Origin: Burkholderia lata
Lineage (GTDB): Bacteria; Pseudomonadota; Gammaproteobacteria; Burkholderiales; Burkholderiaceae
Direction of reading: 5' to 3'
Assembly: GCF_902499335.1 (NCBI RefSeq)
Contig: NZ_CABVQK010000004.1
Location: 248,001 to 312,000 of the forward strand
DNA length: 64,000 nt
Both the position numbers and the translations under genes were made by a program. Below, piece by piece: positions 41,922 through 51,987 of this stretch. The notes under the pieces are model-generated. The model did not search any database, was not told the origin of the DNA, and worked only from the letters and a program-made list of their open reading frames with translations. Position 1 is the stretch's first letter. Every line of letters starts with the position of its first letter.

Positions 41922-44900
41922 TCAGAACTTCCACAGGATGTTGCCGAGGATTGCGTTGTCGCGCACACCGCTGCCGTACTGGCCGCTGTACGTGAGGCCG
42001 AGCGTCAGGCGTTTCGTGATGTTCGCGTCGATGCCGGCCTCGAGCACGGCGCTGTCGCGAGCAATCGGCACGCCCGATACCTGGAACGACGTCCCGCCGT
42101 TCGCGAACGTGAATGCCGACGACGGAGTCACGTTGCCGAACGCATGCCGCCAGCCGACCGTCCCGCGCGCGGTGAACGTGCCGCTCCCGATCGAGCCGAG
42201 CTGCGACGCCGCGCGCAAACCGAGGGTCGAGAAGCCGACGTGGGTCGTCTGGCCGCCGGCACGCAGCGCGGCCGCACCACCGGTTTCCGTATAGCCGTCG
42301 GTATGCAGGTTCACATACGCGAGGCCCGCGAACGGCTCGATCGCCACGGGCCCGACCGGCAGCGCGAAGCCGACTTCGCCGAACACCTGCGCCGAATTCG
42401 CGTCGTAGCCGGCCGAGTCGTGATCGGAGAAGCCCGCGAAGCCCGGGGACCGGTCGCTGTTGATCCGGTACCACGTGTACGACGCGCCGCCGCGCACACC
42501 GAGCGCACCATACTGCGCGCCGCCGTACAGCGACAGGTAGTAGCTGTTCACCGACGCCGACGAACTCTGGTCGTTGTCGAGCGAGCTGTGCGTGACACCC
42601 GCGGCCAGGCCCGCACGCCACTTGTCGTTGAGCGCCATGTCGGCACCGGCGATGAAGCCGGTCATGCTGCGGTTGATCGTCGACGCGTTGGCGTCGCCGG
42701 TGAGCCGGCTGCGGCCGCCGAACGCCTGCCCCCAGACGACCGGCTGGTAAGGCGTGCCGCCGTAGCAGCCGTCGCGCGAGCCGATCCGGCGATCCGGCGG
42801 CAGCGTCGAGGCGACCGCGCCGGCCGTGTTGTCGCCGCACAAGGCTGCGCCGCCCGACGACAGCGCGGCGAGCGGGCCCGATCCGGGCGCAAGGCCCTGG
42901 CGGACGCGATCGGTCACCGCGTCGCGCACGTAGCGGCTGTCGAGCAGCAGCATGCTCTTCAGGCTCGCCTGCAGCTCGCCGTCGAGCAGCCCGTATGCGC
43001 GGCGCGCGGTCGTCGCATCGGTCGTCATCACGGCGTCGTACAGCGGGTTGCCGGCACCGAGCCCGCCGAGTGCGGCCGCGACCGAACGCTGGTTCGGCGT
43101 CGTCGCGACATCGGGGAACGCGGTACCGTTCGAGACCAACCGCAGATACACGTGATCCGGATCGTAGCTGAGCGTCGGCGCGAGGAACGCGTAGTTCGCA
43201 CTCACCTGGCTGAACGTGCCCTGCACGCCCGACGACGCGGAGAGGATCGTATAGGTCGTGCTCGGCTGGTAGCCGCTCTGGTTCGCGAGCACCTGCACGG
43301 TGCCGCCGTTCAGCGTCGCCGTGCCGCCCGCCGCGAGGCTGCCGCTTTGCTGCGGCGTCGCCGCGACCTGGAACGTCGAGCCCGGCTGGAACGTGACGTT
43401 GCCGCCCACGTTCAGCGCCGCGCCCGGCTGCGACGCGGCCGCCGTCGCGCCGCCCTGCACCACGAGGCCGCCGATCGTGCCGGTACCCGTGACCGTCGCG
43501 CCGCTCTGCACGGTCACGGTCGACTGGCCGAGCGAACCATTGACGGCGAGCGTGCCCGCGCTGACCGTGGTCGGGCCGCTCAGCGTGCTGGTGCCCGTCA
43601 ACGTCAGTTGCCCGCTGCCGGCCTGCGTCAGCGAACCCGCGCCGGACAGCACGCTTGCGATCGTCACGTTGCCGGATTGATTGACGATCAGCGCGCCGTT
43701 GTCGACGACATTGCCGACGATGCTGCCCGACGTGCCGCCGTTGCCGAGTTGCAGCGCGCCACCGGCCGCGATCGTGGTGCCGCCCGTGTACGTGTTCGCG
43801 CCCGTCAGCGTCTGGATACCGGTGCCGGCGATCGTCACGCCGCCCGCCCCGCCGATGGTCCCGCCGAACGTGCCGTTGCCGCTACCGTTCAACGCCAGTG
43901 CATTGGCGCCGAGATTGACGGTCGCGCCGGCCGTGCCGTTCAACCTGCTGATCGTCTGCGCACCTGTCGCGCCGCTCAGGTTGAACGTCGCACCCGTGCC
44001 CGCGAGATTCACCGCGCCCGTCGACGCGAGGCTGCCGCCCGCGCCGAGTGCCAGCGTGCTGCCGCCGTTGATCGTCGTGCCGCCGGTGTACGTGTTCGCG
44101 CCCGTCAGCGTTTGCGTGCCCGTACCCGCGAACGTCACGGCGCCCGTGCCGCCGATCGCGCCGCCGAACGTGCCGTTGCCGCTGCCGCTCAGCGTCAGCG
44201 CATTCGTGCCGAGGTTCACGTTCGTGCCAGCGCCACCGGACAGCGCACCAATCGTCTGTGCGCCCGTCGCGCCACTCAGGTTGAACGTCGCGCCCGTGCC
44301 GGCCAGATTCACCGCGCTGCCCGCCGCGAGGCTGCCACCTGCACCCAACGCCAGCGTGCTGCCGCCGTTGATGGTCGTGCCGCCCGTGTAGGTGTTCGCG
44401 CCCGTCAGCGTCTGCGTGCCGGTGCCCGCGAACGTCACGCCGCCCGTGCCGCCGATCGCGCCGCCGAACGTGCCGCTGGTGCTGCCGTTCAACGTCAGCG
44501 CATTCGCGCCCAGGTTCACGTTCGTGCCGCCGATACCGCTCAGCGTGCCGAGCGTCTGCGCGCCCGATGCACCGCTCAGGTTGAACGTCGCGCCCGTGCC
44601 GGCCAGATTCACCGCACTGCCCGACGCGAGGCTGCCGCCCGCGCCAAGCGCCAGCGTGCTGCCGCCGTTGATGGTCGTGCCGCCCGTGTACGTGTTCGCA
44701 CCGGTCAGCGTCTGCGTGCCGGTGCTCGCGAACGTCACGCCGCCCGTGCCGCCGATCGCGCCGCCGAACGTGCCGCTGGCGGTTCCGCTCAACGTCAGCG
44801 CGTTCGCGCCGAGGTTCACGTTCGTGCTGGCCGCGCCGTTCAACGCGCCGATTGTCTGCGCACCGGATGCGCCGCTCAGGTTGAACGTCGCGCCCGTGCC

Positions 44901-47900
44901 GGCCAGATTCACCGTGCTGCCCACCGCGAGGCTGCCGCCCGCACCGAGCGCCAGCGTGCTGCCGCCGTTGATGGTCGTGCCGCCCGTGTAGGTGTTCGCG
45001 CCCGTCAGCGTCTGCGTGCCCGTACCCGCGAACGTCACGGCGCCCGTGCCACCGATCGCGCCGCCGAACGTGTTGTTGCCACTGCCGTTCAGCGTGAGCG
45101 CATTCGCGCCGAGATTGACATTCGTGCCTGTGCCGCCACTCAGCGTGCCGAGCGTCTGCGCGCCCGTCGCGCCGCTCAGGTTGAACGTCGCGCCCGTGCC
45201 GGCCAGATTCACCGCACTGCCCGACGCGAGGCTGCCGCCTGCGCCAAGCGCCAGCGTGCTACCGCCGTTGATGGTCGTGCCCCCCGTGTAGGTGTTCGCG
45301 CCCGTCAGCGTCTGCGTGCCGGTGCCCGCGAACGTCACGCTACCGGTGCCGCCGATCACGCCGCCGAACGTGCCGTTGGTGCTGCCGTTCAATGTCAGCG
45401 CATTCGCGCCCAGGTTCACGTTCGTGCCGCCGATACCGCTCAACGTGCCGAGCGTCTGCGCGCCCGATGCGCCGCTCACGTCGAACGTCGCGCCCGTGCC
45501 TGCGAGGCTCACTGCACTGCCGGAAGCCAGGCTGCCGCCCGCGCCGAGCGCCAGCGTGCCGGCGTTGATCGTCGTGCCGCCCGTGTACGTGTTCGCGCCC
45601 GTCAGCGTCTCGGTGCCGCTGCCTTGCTTCGTCACACCGCCGGTGCCCGTGATCGAGCCGGCGAATGTCTGGCTCGCCGTGTTGCCGAAGGTCAGGCCGT
45701 TACCGCCGAGCGCGACCGTCGAACCGGCCACGCCGCTCAGTGCGCCGATCGTCTGGTTCCCGCCCGCGCCGCTCAGGTCGAACGTCGTGCCCGTGACGCC
45801 GAGATTCACGGTGCCCGACGCCGCGATGCTGCCGCCCGCACCGATCGCGAGCGTGCCGCCGTTGATCGTCGTCGTGCCGGTATACGTGTTCGTGCCCGTC
45901 AGCGTTTCCGTGCCGCTGCCCTGCTTCGTGATCCCGCCCGTGCCGGCAATCGTGCCGCCGAACGTGCCGTTCGTGCCGTTGCCCAGCGTCAGCGTATTGC
46001 TGCCGAGCGTGACGTTCGAGGTCGCGACACCGTTCAGCGCGCCGATCGACGTGCTGCCGCCCGCGCCGATGTCGAGCGTCGAACCCGTGCCCGTCAGGTT
46101 CACCGCGTTGCTCGACGCGAGGCTGCCGCCCGTACCGATCGCCAGCGTGCCGCCCGCGATCGTCGTATCGCCCGTAAAGGTGTTCGCGCCCGTCAGCGTC
46201 TCGGTGCCGCTGCCCTGCTTCGTGATTCCGCCGGTGCCCTGGATCGCACCACCGAAGGTCTGGTTCGTGCCGTCGCCGAACGTCAGCGACTGGCTGCCGA
46301 TGCGTACAAACGATCCGTTCACGCCCGACAACGCGCCGATCGTCTGGTTCGCGCCCGACGTGGTGATGTCGAATACCGCTCCCGAGGCACCGAGGTTCAG
46401 CGCACCCGTCGCCGCAAGCGAGCCTCCCGCGCCGAGCGCCAGCGTGCCGGCGTTGATCGTCGTGCCGCCCGTGTACGTGTTCGTGCCGGTCAGCGTTTCG
46501 GTGCCGCTACCTTGCTTCGTCACACCGCCCGTGCCCGTGATCGCGCCGGCAAACGTCTGGCTCGCCGTGCTGCCGAATGTGAGGCTGTTGCCGCCCAGCG
46601 CGACCGTCGAACCGGCCAAGCCCATCAGTGCGCCGATCGTCTGGTTCGCCCCCGCGCCGCTCAGGTCGAGCGTCGTGCCTGCGGCGCCGAGATTCACGGT
46701 GCCCGACGCCGCGATGCTGCCGCCCGCACCGATCGCCAGCGTGCCGCCGCCGATCGTCGTCGTGCCCGTGTACGTGTTCACGCCCGTCAGCGTTTCGGTG
46801 CCGCTGCCTTGCTTGAAAACCCCGCCCGTACCGCCGATCGTGCCGGCAAATGTCCCGTTCGAGCTGCCGCCGTACACCAGCGTGTTGGCGCCGAGATTCA
46901 CGGCCGAGCCGGCGACACCGCTCAGTGTGCCGATCGTCTGCGGGCCCGTCGCGCCGCTCAGGTCGAACGTCGCGCCCGCACCGGCCACGTTCACCGCGCC
47001 GGTCGACGCGAGGCTACCGCCCGCGCCCAGCGCCAGCGTGCCGGCGTTGATCGTCGTGCCGCCCGTGTAGTTGCCCGCGCTCGTCAGCGTCGTCGTCGCC
47101 GCGCCGTTCTTCACGAGACCGCCCGCGCCGGAGATGCCGCCGTTCAGCGTGAGGGCGTTGCTGCCGCCGAGCGTGAGTGTCGCGCCCGTGCCGAGATTGA
47201 CCGCGTTGTTGACCGACAGGTTCGTGCTCGTGTCGAGCGTCGCCGCGCCGCCGACGTTCAGCGCGCCGCCCCCGAGCGCCCCGCTGTTGCCGAGCACCAG
47301 ACCGCCGCTGTTCAGGTTCGTGCCGCCCGTATAGACGTTCGCACCCGTCAGTGTCTGCGTGCCGGTGCCGGCCAGCGTCAGGCTGCCCGTCCCGCCGATC
47401 ACGCCGCCGAAGGTGCCGCTGGCGGTCCCGCCCAGCGTCAGCCCGTTGCCGCCCATGTTGACGATCGTCCCCGCGACACCCGACAGCGCGCCGATCGTCT
47501 GGGGACTGGTCGCGCCGCTCACGTCGAGCGCCGCGCCCGCGTTGGCGAGATTCACCGCGCCGGTCGCTGCCAGGCTGCCGCCCGCGCCCACCGCCAGCGT
47601 GCCGGCGTTGATCGTCGTGCCGCCCGTGTAGGTGTTCGCGCCCGTCAGCGTCGTGGTCGCCGGGCCGTTCTTCACGAGACCGCCCGCGCCGGAAATGCCG
47701 CCGCTCAGCGCAAGTGCATTGCTGCCGCTGAGCGTCAGCGTCGAACCGTTCGCAAGACTGACTGCGTTGGCGACCGACAGGCTCGCGTTCGTGTCGAGCG
47801 TTGCCGCGCCTGCGACGTTCACCGTACCGGTACCGAGCGCGCTGTTGTTGCCCAGCATCACGCTGCTGCCGCCGTTCAGGTTCGTGCCGCCCGAGTAGGT

Positions 47901-50513
47901 GCTCGCGCCGTTCAGCGTCTGCGTGCCGGTGCCGGCCAGCGTCAGGCTGCCGGTGCCGCCGATCGCGCCGCTGAAGGTGCCGCTGGCGGTTCCGCCCAGC
48001 GTCAGCGCGTTAGCGCCCAGCGCGACGTTCGCCCCGGCGACACCCGACAGCGCACCGATCGTCTGCGCGCCGGTCGCGGCGCTCACGTCGAGCGCCGCAC
48101 CCGCGCCGGCCAGGTTCACCGCGCCCGTCGCCGCGAGGCTGCCGCCGCCGCTGATCGCCAGCGTGCCCGCGTTGATCGTCGTGCCGCCCGTGTAGGAGTT
48201 CGCGGCCGTCAACGTCGTCGTCGCCGCGCCGTCCTTCACGAGACCACCCGCGCCGGTGATGCCGCCGTTCAGCGTGAGGCCGTTGCTGCCGCCCAGTGTC
48301 AGTGTCGAACTGGTGGCGAGGTTGACTGCGTTGTTGACCGACAGGTTCGCGCTCGTATCGAGCGTCGCCGCGCCGCTGACGGTCAGCGCGCCCGTGCCGA
48401 GCGCCGCGTTGTTGCCGAGCACCAGCCCGCCGGCATTCAGCGTCGTACCGCCGGTGTAGTTGTTCGCGCCGGACAGCGTCACGGTCGCCGCGCCGTTCTT
48501 CACGAGACCGCCGCCGCCCGAGACCGTACCGCTCAGGCCGACATTGGTGCTGCCGGCGAACGTGAGCGTCGTGCCGGTGGCGACGTTGACATTGTTCGCG
48601 AGCGACACGTTGGTGGTCGCATCGAGCGTCGACGAACCGTTCACGTTCACCGCGCCGGTACCGAGCGCCGTATTGCTGCCGACCGCGACGTTGCCGCCGC
48701 TCAGGTTCGTGCCGCCCGTGTAGACGTTGTTGCCTGTCAGCGTCTGCGTGCCGGTGCCGGACAACGTCAGGCTGCCCGCGCCGCCGATCGTGCCCGCATA
48801 CGTCGTATTGCCGCTACCGTTCAACGTCAGCGAATTGCCGCCGAGGTTCACGTTGGTGCCGGCCGCGCCCGCCAGCGCGCCGACCGCCTGCGCGCCCGAC
48901 GCGTTGCTCAGGTCGAACGTCGCACCCGCGCCGGTCAGGTTCACCGTGCCGGACGCCGCGAGGCTGCCGCCCGCGCCCAGCGCGAGCGTGCCGCTGTTGA
49001 TCGTCGTGTCGCCGGTGTAGGTGTTCGCGCCGGACAGCGTCAGCGTCGCCGCACCGTTCTTCACGAGGCCGCCATTGCCGTTGATGGAGCCGGCCAACCC
49101 GAGATTGTTGCTGCCGCCGACCGTCAGCGTCGTGCCCGTGGCGAGATTGACGGTGTTGTTGAGCGTCGCGTTCGTACTCGAGTCGAGCGTGGCCGACCCG
49201 TTGACGTTCAGTGCGCCGGTGCCGAGCGCCGAATTGTTGCCGACCACGATGCCGCCGGCGTTCAGGTTCGTGCCGCCCGTGTAGTTGTTCGCGCCGGACA
49301 GCGTCAGCGTGCCGCCGTCGTTCTTCGTCAGCGCGCCGCCGCCCGACACGGTGCCCGACAGCGTGAGCCCGGTCGAGCCCTGCACCGTCAGTCCGCCCGC
49401 GCCGAGCGTCACGTCGTTGGCGACGTTGAGCCCGGCCGTGCCCGCCTGCAACGCGCCGCCGGTGGCCGTGATGGTGCCGGTGCCGAGCGATGCGTTGTTG
49501 TTGATGATCGCGGTGCCGCCCGCCAGCGTCGCATCCTGCGCGGTCGATGCGCCATTGATCGTCCAGTTGCCGCTCTGGACGTTCAGGTGATTGAAGTTGA
49601 TGTAGTTGTTGGCCGCGATCGTGCCGTTCGCGCCGGCCCCCTGCTGCAGCTTGAGCGTGTTGTCCCCGCCCGCGCCGCCGTCGACCGTGCCCGTCGCCGC
49701 GACACCCAGCGTGATCGGGCCGACCGTGATGTTGAGCGCGCTGCCGGTGCCGCCCGCCGTGTTGACCGACGAGCCCGTCACCGCGGTGAACGAGTTCGTG
49801 CTGTTCGCGCCCATCGACACGCTGCCGTTGATCGTGCCCGAGTTGACGAACGAGTTGCCCGCCCCGGGCGTGCCGTTCGAACCGAGCGACACACGGCCGG
49901 TGATCGTCCCGCTGTTGGTCATGTTGACCGTGGCGCCGCCGTATGCGGCGACCACGGGCGCATCCGCGCCGGTGAGGGTCGCGCCGACCAGCGGGTTCGA
50001 GCCGATCGTGCCGGTGTTGTTGATCGTCGACGTGCCGCCGGTGCCGTTCTGGACCGACAACGCCATGCCCGTCACGCCGCTGATCGCCACGCCGGTCGAG
50101 CCGTTCATCGTGCCGTTGTTGATGACGGTGGTGCCGGCACTCGCCGCCGAGTTGCCGATCACCGCGCCGCTCGACAGCACGCCGAGACCGGTGCCGAGCG
50201 CCGACGGGTCGATCGTGCCGTTGTTGGTCAGCTGGGTATTGTTGCCCGTCAGCGACATCGCGGTGCCACCGACGCCGAGCAGCACGCCGACGCTCGCGCC
50301 GGCGTTGACGGTCGCGTGGATGTTGTTCGCGCTGTTCGAATAGCTCGGCGCAAGCGGGTTGGCGACCCCGGAGCAGGTCACCGTCGTGCCCGCCGTGGTA
50401 CAGGTCGCATTGGCGGGCACGATACCGGCGCCGGACAGCGCCAGGAACACCCCCGTCGGCAACAGCAATTTCGGAAACGGCTCGCCGGCCTTTTTCGAAC
50501 GTGCAAGATTCAT
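41922..50513 (-). CDS. Giant autotransporter adhesin with beta-strand (PATR) repeats
   Basis: A 2863-residue type Va autotransporter. Signal peptide LLLPTGVFLALSGAGIVPANA follows a basic N-terminus. The passenger has about 25 autotransporter-associated beta-strand repeats of the form GTQTLTGANTYTGGTTIN followed by LALGAGGSLA. The last 270-330 residues form the beta-barrel, starting near LDGELQASLKSMLLLDSRYVRDAV and ending in ILWKF with the terminal Phe needed for outer-membrane insertion. Six repeats in the C-terminal half of the passenger are nearly identical 300-bp units. I chose the ATG at 50513, since AGGG lies 5 nt upstream; an ATG at 50528 has none. Likely a surface adhesin or biofilm factor. 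Confidence 0.92.
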   Translation of the reverse strand: MNLARSKKAGEPFPKLLLPTGVFLALSGAGIVPANATCTTAGTTVTCSGVANPLAPSYSNSANNIHATVNAGASVGVLLGVGGTAMSLTGNNTQLTNNGTIDPSALGTGLGVLSSGAVIGNSAASAGTTVINNGTMNGSTGVAISGVTGMALSVQNGTGGTSTINNTGTIGSNPLVGATLTGADAPVVAAYGGATVNMTNSGTITGRVSLGSNGTPGAGNSFVNSGTINGSVSMGANSTNSFTAVTGSSVNTAGGTGSALNITVGPITLGVAATGTVDGGAGGDNTLKLQQGAGANGTIAANNYINFNHLNVQSGNWTINGASTAQDATLAGGTAIINNNASLGTGTITATGGALQAGTAGLNVANDVTLGAGGLTVQGSTGLTLSGTVSGGGALTKNDGGTLTLSGANNYTGGTNLNAGGIVVGNNSALGTGALNVNGSATLDSSTNATLNNTVNLATGTTLTVGGSNNLGLAGSINGNGGLVKNGAATLTLSGANTYTGDTTINSGTLALGAGGSLAASGTVNLTGAGATFDLSNASGAQAVGALAGAAGTNVNLGGNSLTLNGSGNTTYAGTIGGAGSLTLSGTGTQTLTGNNVYTGGTNLSGGNVAVGSNTALGTGAVNVNGSSTLDATTNVSLANNVNVATGTTLTFAGSTNVGLSGTVSGGGGLVKNGAATVTLSGANNYTGGTTLNAGGLVLGNNAALGTGALTVSGAATLDTSANLSVNNAVNLATSSTLTLGGSNGLTLNGGITGAGGLVKDGAATTTLTAANSYTGGTTINAGTLAISGGGSLAATGAVNLAGAGAALDVSAATGAQTIGALSGVAGANVALGANALTLGGTASGTFSGAIGGTGSLTLAGTGTQTLNGASTYSGGTNLNGGSSVMLGNNSALGTGTVNVAGAATLDTNASLSVANAVSLANGSTLTLSGSNALALSGGISGAGGLVKNGPATTTLTGANTYTGGTTINAGTLAVGAGGSLAATGAVNLANAGAALDVSGATSPQTIGALSGVAGTIVNMGGNGLTLGGTASGTFGGVIGGTGSLTLAGTGTQTLTGANVYTGGTNLNSGGLVLGNSGALGGGALNVGGAATLDTSTNLSVNNAVNLGTGATLTLGGSNALTLNGGISGAGGLVKNGAATTTLTSAGNYTGGTTINAGTLALGAGGSLASTGAVNVAGAGATFDLSGATGPQTIGTLSGVAGSAVNLGANTLVYGGSSNGTFAGTIGGTGGVFKQGSGTETLTGVNTYTGTTTIGGGTLAIGAGGSIAASGTVNLGAAGTTLDLSGAGANQTIGALMGLAGSTVALGGNSLTFGSTASQTFAGAITGTGGVTKQGSGTETLTGTNTYTGGTTINAGTLALGAGGSLAATGALNLGASGAVFDITTSGANQTIGALSGVNGSFVRIGSQSLTFGDGTNQTFGGAIQGTGGITKQGSGTETLTGANTFTGDTTIAGGTLAIGTGGSLASSNAVNLTGTGSTLDIGAGGSTSIGALNGVATSNVTLGSNTLTLGNGTNGTFGGTIAGTGGITKQGSGTETLTGTNTYTGTTTINGGTLAIGAGGSIAASGTVNLGVTGTTFDLSGAGGNQTIGALSGVAGSTVALGGNGLTFGNTASQTFAGSITGTGGVTKQGSGTETLTGANTYTGGTTINAGTLALGAGGSLASGSAVSLAGTGATFDVSGASGAQTLGTLSGIGGTNVNLGANALTLNGSTNGTFGGVIGGTGSVTFAGTGTQTLTGANTYTGGTTINGGSTLALGAGGSLASGSAVNLAGTGATFNLSGATGAQTLGTLSGGTGTNVNLGANALTLNGSGNNTFGGAIGGTGAVTFAGTGTQTLTGANTYTGGTTINGGSTLALGAGGSLAVGSTVNLAGTGATFNLSGASGAQTIGALNGAASTNVNLGANALTLSGTASGTFGGAIGGTGGVTFASTGTQTLTGANTYTGGTTINGGSTLALGAGGSLASGSAVNLAGTGATFNLSGASGAQTLGTLSGIGGTNVNLGANALTLNGSTSGTFGGAIGGTGGVTFAGTGTQTLTGANTYTGGTTINGGSTLALGAGGSLAAGSAVNLAGTGATFNLSGATGAQTIGALSGGAGTNVNLGTNALTLSGSGNGTFGGAIGGTGAVTFAGTGTQTLTGANTYTGGTTINGGSTLALGAGGSLASTGAVNLAGTGATFNLSGATGAQTISRLNGTAGATVNLGANALALNGSGNGTFGGTIGGAGGVTIAGTGIQTLTGANTYTGGTTIAAGGALQLGNGGTSGSIVGNVVDNGALIVNQSGNVTIASVLSGAGSLTQAGSGQLTLTGTSTLSGPTTVSAGTLAVNGSLGQSTVTVQSGATVTGTGTIGGLVVQGGATAAASQPGAALNVGGNVTFQPGSTFQVAATPQQSGSLAAGGTATLNGGTVQVLANQSGYQPSTTYTILSASSGVQGTFSQVSANYAFLAPTLSYDPDHVYLRLVSNGTAFPDVATTPNQRSVAAALGGLGAGNPLYDAVMTTDATTARRAYGLLDGELQASLKSMLLLDSRYVRDAVTDRVRQGLAPGSGPLAALSSGGAALCGDNTAGAVASTLPPDRRIGSRDGCYGGTPYQPVVWGQAFGGRSRLTGDANASTINRSMTGFIAGADMALNDKWRAGLAAGVTHSSLDNDQSSSASVNSYYLSLYGGAQYGALGVRGGASYTWYRINSDRSPGFAGFSDHDSAGYDANSAQVFGEVGFALPVGPVAIEPFAGLAYVNLHTDGYTETGGAAALRAGGQTTHVGFSTLGLRAASQLGSIGSGTFTARGTVGWRHAFGNVTPSSAFTFANGGTSFQVSGVPIARDSAVLEAGIDANITKRLTLGLTYSGQYGSGVRDNAILGNILWKF
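43792..45591 (-). repeat. Six tandem 300-bp units within the autotransporter gene
   Basis: The phrase GTGTTCGCGCCCGTCAGCGT recurs, with minor changes, at 43792, 44092, 44392, 44692, 44992 and 45292, exactly 300 bp apart, with the next unit at about 45589. Units are highly similar over their full length and keep the reading frame at 100 codons each. More diverged units of roughly 294-300 bp continue to about 47,000. Confidence 0.85.
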
Positions 50514-51108
50514 GCTTTCCCTCGTCATGTTATTGGAATTGGCATTACCGTGAAATCGAACAGCCGACAGCAGAAAACCGCGGACAATAGCGTGCCCCCC
50601 GGCTGTCGCGATGCGACGTCGGTTTATTCATGGACGAATCTTTGATTGGCCCTGGAAGGCAGGATTGAAACTAGTCGAACGACATGTCGATGGCCCCTGT
50701 TTTTCTGCAGCGATTTTCTGGTTGATTTGATTACCGCCCCGCTTTTGTCAGACAAGGCTATATCAAAAAAACAGGCTTTTCCAGTCGATCTTTCCCCCGT
50801 TCGACCAAGGATCAACGGGCGCGCATTTTTTACTTATCGGAACGCTTTAAACAGGTAAGTCCGTGCACTATTCGCCAGCTTATTTTGATCCGTGTCAAAA
50901 AATACCGAAAACGATGCATCCGTGAAAACACCGACATCAGCCTGATTATCGCGATTATCTTTTGCAATGCAATATTTCCATTCCGGAAAGCGTTTGCGCG
51001 AGATAATCCGCTCCATCATTCACAGAACAAAAACACTGGAATATTCGGCGCGTATCCGATCCCTTCGAGTTTCGCCACGTACCGCTCGGGAAATGAAACC
51101 CGCCGGTA
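50514..51108. other. AT-rich region upstream of the autotransporter
   Basis: About 600 bp of markedly lower GC between two minus-strand genes. It should contain the autotransporter promoter. No convincing gene, repeat or hairpin was identified. Confidence 0.5.
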
Positions 51109-51768
51109 TCACGAAAACAGGCTCATCAGATAAAGCATCGGGCGGAACGAGACAGGCCGCGCATCGGGATTCACCCACAACCGCGCTGCATACACCGCGT
51201 AGGCCGGCACTTCGCGCCAGCTCGAATAGACATCGCGCAGCTGGAAGCGGCGCGGATACGCGGCGGAGATGTTCGCCCGCGCGATGCCGACGCGTTCGAA
51301 CGCGAGGCGCGCCCGCGCGAGGTGGTAGTACTGGCTGACGATCAGCACACGCGACAGGCGGTGCGCCTGCAGGTAGGCGAGCGTGTGCTGCGCAGTCGCG
51401 AGCGTGTTGTCGCCCTGGTCGTCGACGGCGATCCGGTCGGCCGGCACGCCGCGCGCCACGAGATAGTCGCGCATCGCGGTCGCCTCGTTCAGCCCGGGGC
51501 CGTCGATCGCGCCGCTGACGAGGAACGCCGGGCACTGCCCCGTGCGATAGCAGCGCACGCCGACGTCGAGCCTGGCGGCGAGCACTGGCTTCGGCGCGCC
51601 GGTCTCGTCGAGCGCGTTGCCGAAGATCACGGCGACGTCGGCCGGCTCGCTCGGCATCCGCATTCCGTACGCGACGAGCGCGACGGCTGCAACGATCCAG
51701 AGACAGGCAACGACCGCCAGCAAGCGGCCCATGCGGGCAAACAAGCCCCGTTTGGTGTGGTTTTTCAA
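51109..51768 (-). CDS. SanA/YdcF-like DUF218 membrane-anchored protein
   Basis: A 219-residue protein with an N-terminal membrane anchor (GRLLAVVACLWIVAAVALVAYG) and a DUF218 domain: VAVIFGNALDETGAPKPVLAARLDVG, VSGAIDGPGLNEATAMRDYLVARGV, DDQGDNTLATAQHTLAYL, and VSQYYHLARARLAFER. SanA proteins in E. coli affect envelope permeability and vancomycin tolerance. Function is probably in the periplasm, related to cell-wall or exopolymer metabolism. Downstream of the MreB-like gene, 219 bp away on the same strand. Confidence 0.85.
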   Translation of the reverse strand: MKNHTKRGLFARMGRLLAVVACLWIVAAVALVAYGMRMPSEPADVAVIFGNALDETGAPKPVLAARLDVGVRCYRTGQCPAFLVSGAIDGPGLNEATAMRDYLVARGVPADRIAVDDQGDNTLATAQHTLAYLQAHRLSRVLIVSQYYHLARARLAFERVGIARANISAAYPRRFQLRDVYSSWREVPAYAVYAARLWVNPDARPVSFRPMLYLMSLFS

Positions 51769-51987
51769 GGTTTTCGGTCTCTCAGGTCGTCGGGCGTATC
51801 GGCGTGCCCGGCCCCGGACGGGCGCGTAACGCTAGCACGGCGCGCGTTCAGGTGTCCACGCGACGGACGGCGGCCAGCCGTCCGGCAAGTCGACCGGAGA
51901 ACCGTGCCCGGCGAAGCGGGCAGGTAATACGGAGATTGAAAGAATGTGAATGGCCGCGCCGCGATGCACGGCCCGGCACGGACCGAA

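Noticed and set aside
41688-50645. A 2985-codon open frame on the plus strand opposite the autotransporter
   Set aside because: It is a stop-free shadow caused by high GC and the repeated coding sequence of the real minus-strand gene; its Arg/Ala/Gln-rich translation has no signal peptide or domains.
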